Below, piece by piece: positions 54,432 through 61,405 of a stretch of 64,000 bases of DNA (its first letter is position 1; every line of letters starts with the position of its first letter). The notes beneath the pieces were generated by a model. The model was not told the origin of the DNA, ran no database searches, and saw only the letters and a list, made by a program, of their open reading frames with translations. Both the position numbers and the translations under genes were made by a program. The stretch is from Pontibacter lucknowensis (GTDB lineage: Bacteria > Bacteroidota > Bacteroidia > Cytophagales > Hymenobacteraceae). The stretch spans positions 186,001 through 250,000 of the forward strand of contig NZ_FTNM01000001.1 of NCBI RefSeq assembly GCF_900156415.1, written 5' to 3'.

Positions 54432-54758
54432 ATGACCATCGCAGAAGCCCAAACCATCGTTGACAACTGGATCAAGGAAAACGGTGTTCGCTATTTCAAC
54501 GAACTGACCAATATGGCTATCCTTACAGAAGAGGTAGGTGAAGTAGCCCGCATCATGTCACGGCAGTACGGCGAGCAGTCTTTTAAGAAAAGCGATGAAG
54601 GCAAGCAGCTTTCCGACGAACTGGCTGACGTGCTTTTTGTGCTCATCTGCATCGCCAACCAGACAGGCATCGACCTCACCGAAGCCCTTCGCAAAAACCT
54701 GGAGAAGAAAACATCCCGCGATAGCGAAAGACACAGGCAGAACGAGAAACTGAAGTAA
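54432..54758 (+). CDS. MazG-like nucleotide pyrophosphohydrolase
   Basis: A 108-residue single-domain protein. It has the metal-binding EEVGEVARIM and DELADVLFVLICIAN helices of the MazG/dUTPase-2 fold, so it likely hydrolyses a non-canonical NTP to NMP and PPi. The stop codon TAA is part of the GTTTAGGAG-type repeat that follows. Confidence 0.9.
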   Translation: MTIAEAQTIVDNWIKENGVRYFNELTNMAILTEEVGEVARIMSRQYGEQSFKKSDEGKQLSDELADVLFVLICIANQTGIDLTEALRKNLEKKTSRDSERHRQNEKLK

Positions 54759-54782
54759 GTTTAGGAGTTGGGGAGTTTAAGA
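54758..54782 (+). repeat. AGTTTAGGAGTT 3'-end repeat, copy 3
   Basis: Begins on the last base of the MazG stop codon. The 24 bases 54759-54782 are exactly complementary to 54888-54911, and the terminator lies between them. Confidence 0.88.
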
Positions 54783-54803
54783 GTGATAAAGGAAAGAGTT
54801 AAA

Positions 54804-54853
54804 ATAAAAACAGAGCAGGTACCCCATTAAGATGGTTCCTGCTCTGTTTTTAT
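54804..54853. terminator. Bidirectional terminator nested within the repeat pair
   Basis: Stem of 16 perfect pairs (54804-54819 with 54838-54853, core ACAGAGCAGG) plus three more after one mismatch, with A5/T5 arms, between convergent genes. Confidence 0.88.
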
Positions 54854-54887
54854 GGATTTTAATTTTCCGGATAGAGTACTTCTGATT

Positions 54888-54911
54888 TCTTAAACTCCCC
54901 AACTCCTAAAC
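54888..54911 (-). repeat. AGTTTAGGAGTT 3'-end repeat, copy 4
   Basis: On the minus strand this covers the stop of comB (54906-54908) and the bases after it. The last comB codons (ESLGV-stop) are themselves made of GAG/TTT repeat sequence. Confidence 0.88.
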
Positions 54912-55634
54912 TCCCAAACTCTCAAACTCTTTCAGGTTTACCAACCTATCCCTTTTCCATACCGGCAACACGTTGTAGGTGTCGTGCTGGAGGCAGAATT
55001 CGATGTCCTTGTGGATCTCGAGATTTTCGAGGCGGCGCACGTGAGAGGACTGACGCAGGAACGTGACCATATCATCCTTAGCGGCGTGGTACAGGTATAG
55101 CGAAGCCAGTGTGGCGTCGTTCTCAAACTCAAACTCACCCTGCAGGCGCTCGGCAAGGGCTCCGGCATACAGTGTGTCTTCGAGGTTGAACTTGCCTTTC
55201 CAGCCGGCACATACCACCAGCACATCCAACTGCAGTTCGCGCAGGTGCTGCGCCACAGCCTCCAGGTTCAGGAAAGCCCCTACTATGATTTCCTGCGCTG
55301 CTTCTGACATGCGGATGGCACGGGTGCCGTTTGTAGTCGTAATGGCCACGGTTCGGTCCTTCACTTGCCCATTCATGTAAGCAAAAGGCGAGTTACCCAG
55401 GTCAAAGCCTTCGGCTTTGATGCCATTTCGCTCCGCTGCGGTCAGGCAGCCTTGCTCGGCATAAGCACGGCACTCCTCGAGCTGCATCACAGGTATAATA
55501 TCAGTGGCGCCATGTGCAAAGGCCGTTACCATCGTAGAGGTAGCACGCAGAATATCCACAGCCACCACTGCCTTCCCCTCCAGTTCGTACAAGTGCAACA
55601 GCTCCGGGCTGTAGCACACATCTATACTCGGCAT
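54906..55634 (-). CDS. comB: 2-phosphosulfolactate phosphatase family protein
   Basis: ComB hydrolyses 2-phosphosulfolactate; the fold is alpha/beta. The 242-residue protein has VVAVDILRATSTMVTAFAHGA, the TTTNGTRAI motif (conserved Thr/Asn around the active site), VCAGWKGKFNLEDTLYAGAL and a helical C-terminus. In bacteria outside methanogens the role is open, possibly sulfonate or sulfonolipid metabolism. It lies 10 bases downstream of gcvT, so it is cotranscribed with it. The final residues are encoded by intergenic-type repeat DNA. Confidence 0.9.
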   Translation of the reverse strand: MPSIDVCYSPELLHLYELEGKAVVAVDILRATSTMVTAFAHGATDIIPVMQLEECRAYAEQGCLTAAERNGIKAEGFDLGNSPFAYMNGQVKDRTVAITTTNGTRAIRMSEAAQEIIVGAFLNLEAVAQHLRELQLDVLVVCAGWKGKFNLEDTLYAGALAERLQGEFEFENDATLASLYLYHAAKDDMVTFLRQSSHVRRLENLEIHKDIEFCLQHDTYNVLPVWKRDRLVNLKEFESLGV

Positions 55635-55644
55635 TGTTTAATTG

Positions 55645-56733
55645 TTATTTCTTTACAAATGGTAGCTTTACGATCTGGCCTTTCATGTCCTTGTTGCGAA
55701 CGCGAACGAATACCTCAGTGCCTGGCTTGCTGTACTCGGTCTGCACATAACCCATCCCTATGCCTTTGCCCAATGATGGCGACATGGTACCTGAGGTTAC
55801 TTCACCGATCTGCTCGCCCTCTGCGTTCACGATCTCGTAATGCGCTCTAGGTATAGCTTTCTCCAGCATCTCAAAACCCACCAGCTTTTTGCTGACACCG
55901 GCCGCTTTCTGCTCCTTCAGGTTTTCTGAATTTACAAATTCCTTGTCAAACTTGGTGATCCAGCCCAGACCAGCCTCTAATGGCGAAGTCGTGTCGTTTA
56001 TGTCGTTGCCGTAGAGGCAGAAGCCCATCTCGAGGCGCAGCGTGTCGCGGGCGCCCAGACCAATCGGCTTGATGCCCTGCTCTTTACCAGCTTCCATGAT
56101 CGCATGGAACACCTTCTCGGCATCCTCATTCTTTACATAAATCTCAAATCCACCAGAGCCAGTATAGCCTGTGGCAGAGAGTATAACATCGGGCACACCG
56201 GCAAATTCACCTTTCTCAAAGGTATAGTATACCATGCTGCCCAAGTCTACAGACGTAAGCGATTGCAGTGCCTCTACTGTCTTGGGTCCCTGCACGGCAA
56301 ACAGCGACATCTTATCTGAAATGTTCTCAAGTTCCGCGCCCTTGGTGTTGTACTTACTCACCCAGGCCCAGTCCTTCTCGATGTTAGAGGCGTTCACCAC
56401 CAGCATGTACTCGTTCTCGGCCATGCAGTACACCAGCAGGTCGTCCACGATGCCGCCATCCTCGTTCGGGAAGCAAGAGTACTGGATCTTGCCCGGGGTC
56501 AGTTTAGAAGCGTCGTTTGAAGTGATGCGCTGGATCAGGTCAAGTGCCTCGGGGCCTTTAACCAGGAATTCGCCCATGTGCGACACGTCGAATATACCTA
56601 CGCCATTGCGCACAGTGTTGTGCTCTTCCAGATCAGACGAGTAACGCACAGGCATGTTATACCCTGCAAAAGGCACCATCTTCGCACCCAGCGACTCGTG
56701 CACATCATTCAAAGCTATTTTCTTCAGTTCCAT
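55645..56733 (-). CDS. gcvT: Aminomethyltransferase (glycine cleavage T protein)
   Basis: Transfers the methylene group from H-protein-bound aminomethyl to tetrahydrofolate in glycine cleavage. It is 362 residues, with [40 protein letters not shown] and the catalytic Asp region, plus [16 protein letters not shown]. The C-terminal barrel ends with GKGIGMGYV. It is the first gene of a gcvT-comB unit. Other gcv genes are not nearby. Confidence 0.97.
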   Translation of the reverse strand: MELKKIALNDVHESLGAKMVPFAGYNMPVRYSSDLEEHNTVRNGVGIFDVSHMGEFLVKGPEALDLIQRITSNDASKLTPGKIQYSCFPNEDGGIVDDLLVYCMAENEYMLVVNASNIEKDWAWVSKYNTKGAELENISDKMSLFAVQGPKTVEALQSLTSVDLGSMVYYTFEKGEFAGVPDVILSATGYTGSGGFEIYVKNEDAEKVFHAIMEAGKEQGIKPIGLGARDTLRLEMGFCLYGNDINDTTSPLEAGLGWITKFDKEFVNSENLKEQKAAGVSKKLVGFEMLEKAIPRAHYEIVNAEGEQIGEVTSGTMSPSLGKGIGMGYVQTEYSKPGTEVFVRVRNKDMKGQIVKLPFVKK

Positions 56734-57139
56734 ATCAGATTTGATTGCTAATAAAGTAGATGCCCAAAATTAAGTAAAATAAAACCGCTTCCGAAATTTT
56801 ATGTAGGAACAGGATTTATATAGCCCAAAAGCTATTAATCAGGAAACCTACCTGTCACTGATCGCCTGCAACCGTTTTTCCACATCCGTATGTGCATAAC
56901 CTTGTCTGATCCGGCACGTAAACCAAGCCGTCACTTTTTTAGCCAAAAGGAACATGCCATCTACTTCTTATTTCACCTTCGCACGCAGGAAAAGTGTGCC
57001 TGATTTTAATCTGACTTTGCCAAGCCTGACCACCCGTTTTGCCTGGCGCTTTATTTTGCTTCGCTCCATTTTTGCTAATTTAGCAGGATATCATCTGTCT
57101 AACCAAAAGCTCAGTCTGGCGCTAATCAGATAATAGTCC
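56734..57139. other. Divergent intergenic region gcvT / histidine kinase
   Basis: About 400 bases with no supported gene or RNA. It holds the gcvT -7 element and, near the kinase gene, TGCTAATTTAGCA (57073-57085), a perfect 6-1-6 palindrome that could be a regulator site. No T-box or glycine riboswitch was recognised upstream of gcvT by eye. Confidence 0.55.
56765..56772 (-). promoter_or_regulatory. -7 promoter element of gcvT-comB
   Basis: Reads TAATTTTG on the minus strand, 31 bases before the gcvT ATG. Confidence 0.5.
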
Positions 57140-58609
57140 ATGAAGCTATCAACCAAGCTGTTTATCGGGTTTGTCCTGATTTCACTGCTTTTCACCACTG
57201 TTGCCATCGTAAACTTCAGGTTGTCGGAGGATGTGATCGAAAACATGCGCTGGGTAACACGCTCTCAGATCGTGGTCCGAAACTCTGCTTCGCTGCAACG
57301 CAACATCATCGACATGGAATCGGGTTTGCGCGGCTACCTGCTCAACGGGAACGAAGTATTTCTGGAGCCTTATCACGAAGCGAAAAGACTACTGACCAGG
57401 CTTCGGGAAGATGTACGGAATTATACCGCTTCTGAGAGCCAGAAGCAGAAACTGGATAAAATCATCAGGACGCATGATGACTGGATAACGCAATATGCAG
57501 AGCCGCTTATCGAGATGAAAAGAAGCGACACACTGGAAGTCTCCACACGGGCCTTCGACATGAAACTCGATACACTGGTGCTGGGCGAAAAAGTATTGAT
57601 GGACACCATCCGAAGTGACTTCCGCGTGTTCAACTCGCATGAGTATACTCTGCGTGGGGAAAGAAATGACCGGCTGAACACCAGTATCAATACTACAAGG
57701 CAAGTATCCACCGTTCTTACCATATTATCGGTGTTACTGGGTCTCGGGTGGGCATGGTACATCACCCGGATCATCTCTAACCGTATCATGAAAATGGTGA
57801 CACTGGCCGAGAAGATCTCAAAAGGAGATTACCAGACCCAGATCATAGATACTTCCAAGGACGAACTCAGCCAGCTGTCTCACTCCCTGAACAGGATGTC
57901 AGCCACGATTGACGAGACCTTTTCGGAGCTTGATCGCAAGAACAAAGAGCTGGACCAGTTTGCCTATGTGGTGTCGCATGACCTGAAGGCGCCCTTAAGG
58001 GGTATAGAGGTTGCCTCGCGGTGGGTAGAAGAAGACATGGGGCAGAATCTGCCTGATAACATTAAAGAGTACCTACTGATGATGCGTGTGCGGGTACACC
58101 GCATGGAAAACCTGATCAACGGCATACTGGCACTTGCCCGTGTTGACCGGAACAGCTACGTGCAGGAAGTGGTGGATGTCCGGCAACTCTTAACAGAGGT
58201 TACGGATATGGCTTCGGCACCCAATGGGTTTACCATAAACATCGGTCCCGGAATGCCGGAAATATACACAGAGCGGGTGCATTTGCATCAGGTTTTTCTT
58301 AACCTGATCTCCAATGCGATCAAGTACCATGACCGGGAGGATGGGCATATCGACATCACTTGCCAGGAGGCAGAAAACTTTTATACCTTCTCGGTTTCAG
58401 ACGATGGTCCAGGTATAGCCCCAGAGTACCACGAGCGCATATTTGTGATCTTCCAGACACTGCAGGAACGTGACGCGGTCGAAAGTACAGGTGTGGGACT
58501 GGCTATAGTAAAAAAGATCGTAGAGCGACACGGAGGGAACATCTGGGTGGCCTCCAGCCCCGGCCAAGGGGCTACTTTCAGTTTTACCTGGCCTAAAAAC
58601 CAGGCGTAA
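57140..58609 (+). CDS. Membrane sensor histidine kinase with CHASE3-type sensor
   Basis: A 489-residue kinase. TM1 at about 7-26; periplasmic CHASE3-like four-helix sensor (about 35-185, with SLQRNIIDMESGLRGYLLNG); TM2 at about 190-210. A HAMP linker follows (KISKGDYQTQ), then HisKA with VSHDLKAPLRG (phospho-His280) and HATPase_c with an N-box in LNLISNAIKYH, DDGPGIAP and STGVGLAIVKKI. It is paired with a receiver-only protein 46 bases downstream. Signal unknown. Confidence 0.94.
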   Translation: MKLSTKLFIGFVLISLLFTTVAIVNFRLSEDVIENMRWVTRSQIVVRNSASLQRNIIDMESGLRGYLLNGNEVFLEPYHEAKRLLTRLREDVRNYTASESQKQKLDKIIRTHDDWITQYAEPLIEMKRSDTLEVSTRAFDMKLDTLVLGEKVLMDTIRSDFRVFNSHEYTLRGERNDRLNTSINTTRQVSTVLTILSVLLGLGWAWYITRIISNRIMKMVTLAEKISKGDYQTQIIDTSKDELSQLSHSLNRMSATIDETFSELDRKNKELDQFAYVVSHDLKAPLRGIEVASRWVEEDMGQNLPDNIKEYLLMMRVRVHRMENLINGILALARVDRNSYVQEVVDVRQLLTEVTDMASAPNGFTINIGPGMPEIYTERVHLHQVFLNLISNAIKYHDREDGHIDITCQEAENFYTFSVSDDGPGIAPEYHERIFVIFQTLQERDAVESTGVGLAIVKKIVERHGGNIWVASSPGQGATFSFTWPKNQA

Positions 58610-58655
58610 TTGAAAGATTTATATTAATTTTGATCATTGAATTTCGACAAGCGCT

Positions 58656-59090
58656 ATGATAAATAAAGAAGTTAATATCCTTTTAGTAGAAGATGACTAC
58701 CTGGATATTATGAATGTGGAACGTGAACTTAAAAAAATAGGCATTACGCACCCAATCCATGTGGCCCGCAATGGTCGTGAAGCACTTGATATGCTGCGCG
58801 GAAGTGGCGTGCCCAAAATATCGCCTGCTCCCAGTGTGATTCTGCTCGACATCAACATGCCGCGCATGAATGGTCTGGAGTTTTTAACCGAGCTGCGCCG
58901 TGAGCCGGAATTCAGCCACATTCCGGTGTTTATCATGACCACTTCGAACGAAGAAACGGATCGTATGGCTGCTCAGCGGCTCAATGTGTCAGGTTATATC
59001 GTCAAGCCGATGAGCTTTGATAACTTCGAAGCCAGCCCATCATCGCTCGATAACTTCACCCTGTTTCTCGACCTTATCAAACTTAAATAG
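58656..59090 (+). CDS. Receiver-only response regulator
   Basis: A 144-residue single REC domain of the Rcp1/phytochrome-partner type. It has acidic pocket Glu12-Asp13-Asp14, phospho-acceptor Asp65 in ILLDINMPRMNG, Thr in FIMTTSNEE, and Lys117 in VKPMS. There is no output domain, so it probably passes signals by phosphotransfer or binding. Likely cotranscribed with the kinase. Confidence 0.95.
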   Translation: MINKEVNILLVEDDYLDIMNVERELKKIGITHPIHVARNGREALDMLRGSGVPKISPAPSVILLDINMPRMNGLEFLTELRREPEFSHIPVFIMTTSNEETDRMAAQRLNVSGYIVKPMSFDNFEASPSSLDNFTLFLDLIKLK

Positions 59091-59104
59091 AGGTCCTGTT
59101 ACTC

Positions 59105-59713
59105 TTATTTAGGAAACAGCATCAATTGCTCTTCTGACAGCAACCTAAAGGATTGCCGATGGTACTGCGTAGCCCCAAACTGCGCAATACTAGTACGGTG
59201 CTCCTTCGTCGGGTAGCCTGCATTGCGCTCCCAGCCATAATGGCTGTGCTCCTTTGCCAGTGTGCACATGAGCTCATCACGATACGTTTTGGCCAACACC
59301 GAGGCTGCCGCAATAGACAGATACTTTCCATCCCCCTTTACCACACAGGTATGGCGCAGTGCGCCGTATGCCTTAAACCTGTTACCGTCCACAATCAGGT
59401 ACTCCGGCGTCAGTTCCAGTCCCTCAATAGCCCGGTGCATGGCCAGGTAGGTGGCCTGCAGAATGTTGATCTGGTCAATCTCCGCAGGGCTTGCCTCACC
59501 AATCGCCCAGGCTACCGCATCACGCACGATGTCGACCCGCAGCTGCAGCCTCTGCTTGTGGCTGAGCTGCTTTGAATCGTTCAATAGGGCATGGCTATAG
59601 TCTGGTGGCAGTATAACAGCAGCGGCCACCACAGGGCCTGCCAAACAGCCGCGGCCGGCCTCGTCTATACCGGCCTCCAAGGTATAGCCACTGTAGTTAG
59701 GTAGAAGTGCCAT
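59105..59713 (-). CDS. rnhB: Ribonuclease HII
   Basis: Cleaves RNA in RNA-DNA hybrids, including single ribonucleotides in DNA. It is 202 residues. Motifs: [16 protein letters not shown] with the first catalytic Asp-Glu pair, [17 protein letters not shown] with the third Asp and [13 protein letters not shown] with the fourth. The C-terminal GYPTKEH is conserved. The gene has its own -7 element. Confidence 0.96.
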   Translation of the reverse strand: MALLPNYSGYTLEAGIDEAGRGCLAGPVVAAAVILPPDYSHALLNDSKQLSHKQRLQLRVDIVRDAVAWAIGEASPAEIDQINILQATYLAMHRAIEGLELTPEYLIVDGNRFKAYGALRHTCVVKGDGKYLSIAAASVLAKTYRDELMCTLAKEHSHYGWERNAGYPTKEHRTSIAQFGATQYHRQSFRLLSEEQLMLFPK

Positions 59714-59736
59714 AGCATCAAGAGAAATCTGAATGA

Positions 59737-59744
59737 CAAAAATA
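59737..59744 (-). promoter_or_regulatory. -7 promoter element of rnhB
   Basis: Reads TATTTTTG on the minus strand, 23 bases before the ATG at 59713. Confidence 0.5.
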
Positions 59745-59748
59745 AAAC

Positions 59749-59784
59749 AAAAAGCCCTGCCAGCTTGCGCTGACAGGGCTTTTT
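59749..59784 (-). terminator. Terminator of the susC-susD operon
   Basis: Stem AAAAAGCCCTG/CAGGGCTTTTT with an inner CAGC/GCTG pairing across a one-base bulge, directly after the susD stop on the minus strand. It overlaps the edge of the rnhB promoter region. Confidence 0.85.
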
Positions 59785-59806
59785 AAATCTATACTATCCG
59801 TATGGC

Positions 59807-61387
59807 TTAGTACCCAGGGTTCTGCTGCGCAGCTAACACAGGGTTAGATGCTACTTCAGATACCGGAATTGGCCAAATGAAACGGAAGTCCTCGTAAGGA
59901 ATGAACGGTATCGTGGTAGCAGGCATCGTACCGCTTCCTGCATTGTATTGCGGGATGTGGTTTGAGGTAGAGGCTACCTTAGCAGGTATACCAGCCGGAC
60001 CGAACACACCTTCTTTTGCCAGACGGTGGATGTCTTTCCAGCGCATACCTTCCGCCACGAATTCAATACGACGTTCGTTCACGATTGCCTGTGTCAGGGC
60101 ATTGCCAGTCAGGCCAGTGTAAGTCTGGTCAGTTGAGCGGCCACGAACTGCGTTCAGAAGTGCAAGCGCTCTGTCATTGTTACCAAGTCTTGACTCAGCC
60201 TCTGCTACGTTCAGCAGCACCTCTGCATAACGGATGATTGGCGACCAGTCAGACTGTGTACCAGCATCTCTGTACTTTCTGCTAAAGATAGCACGTGCAG
60301 TCGTCGTTGTGATATCACGACGGTCGTCATCTGCTGGCCAGAATTCGGCGTTCCAGATAAGTGGGCTAATTGCTACCAGCGCACGACCTCCAGGAAGGGC
60401 ATTGTACATCTGACCCAATGAACCGTTCACACTGGCGTTATCATTAGCCGTGTTCATGAAAGAGAAGATCGACTCAGAGTTGCCAGAGTTGTTGGCCCAA
60501 GGACCATCAGCAGAAGCAGTCAAAGCGTAACCACCGATAGGGCTTGTGAAAGACTCAGTACCTGAGATCAGTTTGTTACCCTCTGTCACTACACCTTGCC
60601 AGTCACGCATGTGCAGTTTAACGCGAGACTTCATCGCAATAGCAGCACCTTTTGTAGCTCTTGAGATTTTACCTCCGGCTGCACGAGTTTCAGGCAGGTT
60701 AGTCTCAGCATAGTCAAGGTCCGCCAGGATGGCAGCATAACCATCTCTTACAGAGTCACGGCCCTGCTGTCTTGCTTCCTCAACACGAGCTGGTGTGTTC
60801 ACCGGAATTGTTCTGATCGGAACTCCAGGGTGAGAAGCATCAGCTGTGTGGTTGTAAGGACGAGCGAAGTGAATAAGTAGTTCGTGGTTAGAAAGTGCAC
60901 GCAGGAAGCGAGCCTCAGCGCTGTAGGCATTGCCTACTTCAGCTGTGATCAGACCATCTGCTACTGCTTTATCAACACCCTCAATCACAATGTTTGCCTT
61001 GTTGATTACTGAGTAAAGCGTTTCAAAGTGGTACACGTTGTTCGCAGAGGCCGCGTTGTAAGTAGAGCCGTACGTGATGGCGTAGAACGCCTCCAGGTTC
61101 AGCATGTCCTCACCACGGTTATCGCCTTGCTCTATGTGAGCCGCACCGAACGGATAGCCACGCACAGCGCCACCAGCATAGAAACCACTTTGAGCAGCGT
61201 CATACACACCGGCTACAGCCAACTCTACACGCTCAGGGGTTGTAAAGGCACTTGCTTCAGTCAGACGGTCAAATGGATCTAGCTCCACTACGTCTTTCTC
61301 GCACGAAGTCAGCATCAGGGAGAAGCACACCGCAGGGGCGAGCAACGCTAACTTCAGTTTATTTTTGATGAATGATCTATTTTTCAT
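59807..61387 (-). CDS. SusD/RagB-family nutrient-binding lipoprotein
   Basis: A 526-residue surface lipoprotein (lipobox MLTSC, Cys29) that caps the SusC transporter and binds its ligand. It has the SusD-like N-terminal helices (DPFDRLTEASAFTTPERVELAVAGVYDA), TPR-like core (AEARFLRALSNHELLIHFARPYN) and the C-terminal RagB motif ERRIEFVAEGMRWKDIHRL with IWPIPVSEVASNP. The substrate cannot be told: no glycosidase, protease or regulator gene is next to it in the window. It starts 18 bases after susC. Confidence 0.95.
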   Translation of the reverse strand: MKNRSFIKNKLKLALLAPAVCFSLMLTSCEKDVVELDPFDRLTEASAFTTPERVELAVAGVYDAAQSGFYAGGAVRGYPFGAAHIEQGDNRGEDMLNLEAFYAITYGSTYNAASANNVYHFETLYSVINKANIVIEGVDKAVADGLITAEVGNAYSAEARFLRALSNHELLIHFARPYNHTADASHPGVPIRTIPVNTPARVEEARQQGRDSVRDGYAAILADLDYAETNLPETRAAGGKISRATKGAAIAMKSRVKLHMRDWQGVVTEGNKLISGTESFTSPIGGYALTASADGPWANNSGNSESIFSFMNTANDNASVNGSLGQMYNALPGGRALVAISPLIWNAEFWPADDDRRDITTTTARAIFSRKYRDAGTQSDWSPIIRYAEVLLNVAEAESRLGNNDRALALLNAVRGRSTDQTYTGLTGNALTQAIVNERRIEFVAEGMRWKDIHRLAKEGVFGPAGIPAKVASTSNHIPQYNAGSGTMPATTIPFIPYEDFRFIWPIPVSEVASNPVLAAQQNPGY

Positions 61388-61405
61388 TTTAAGGGAATTA
61401 AGAAA

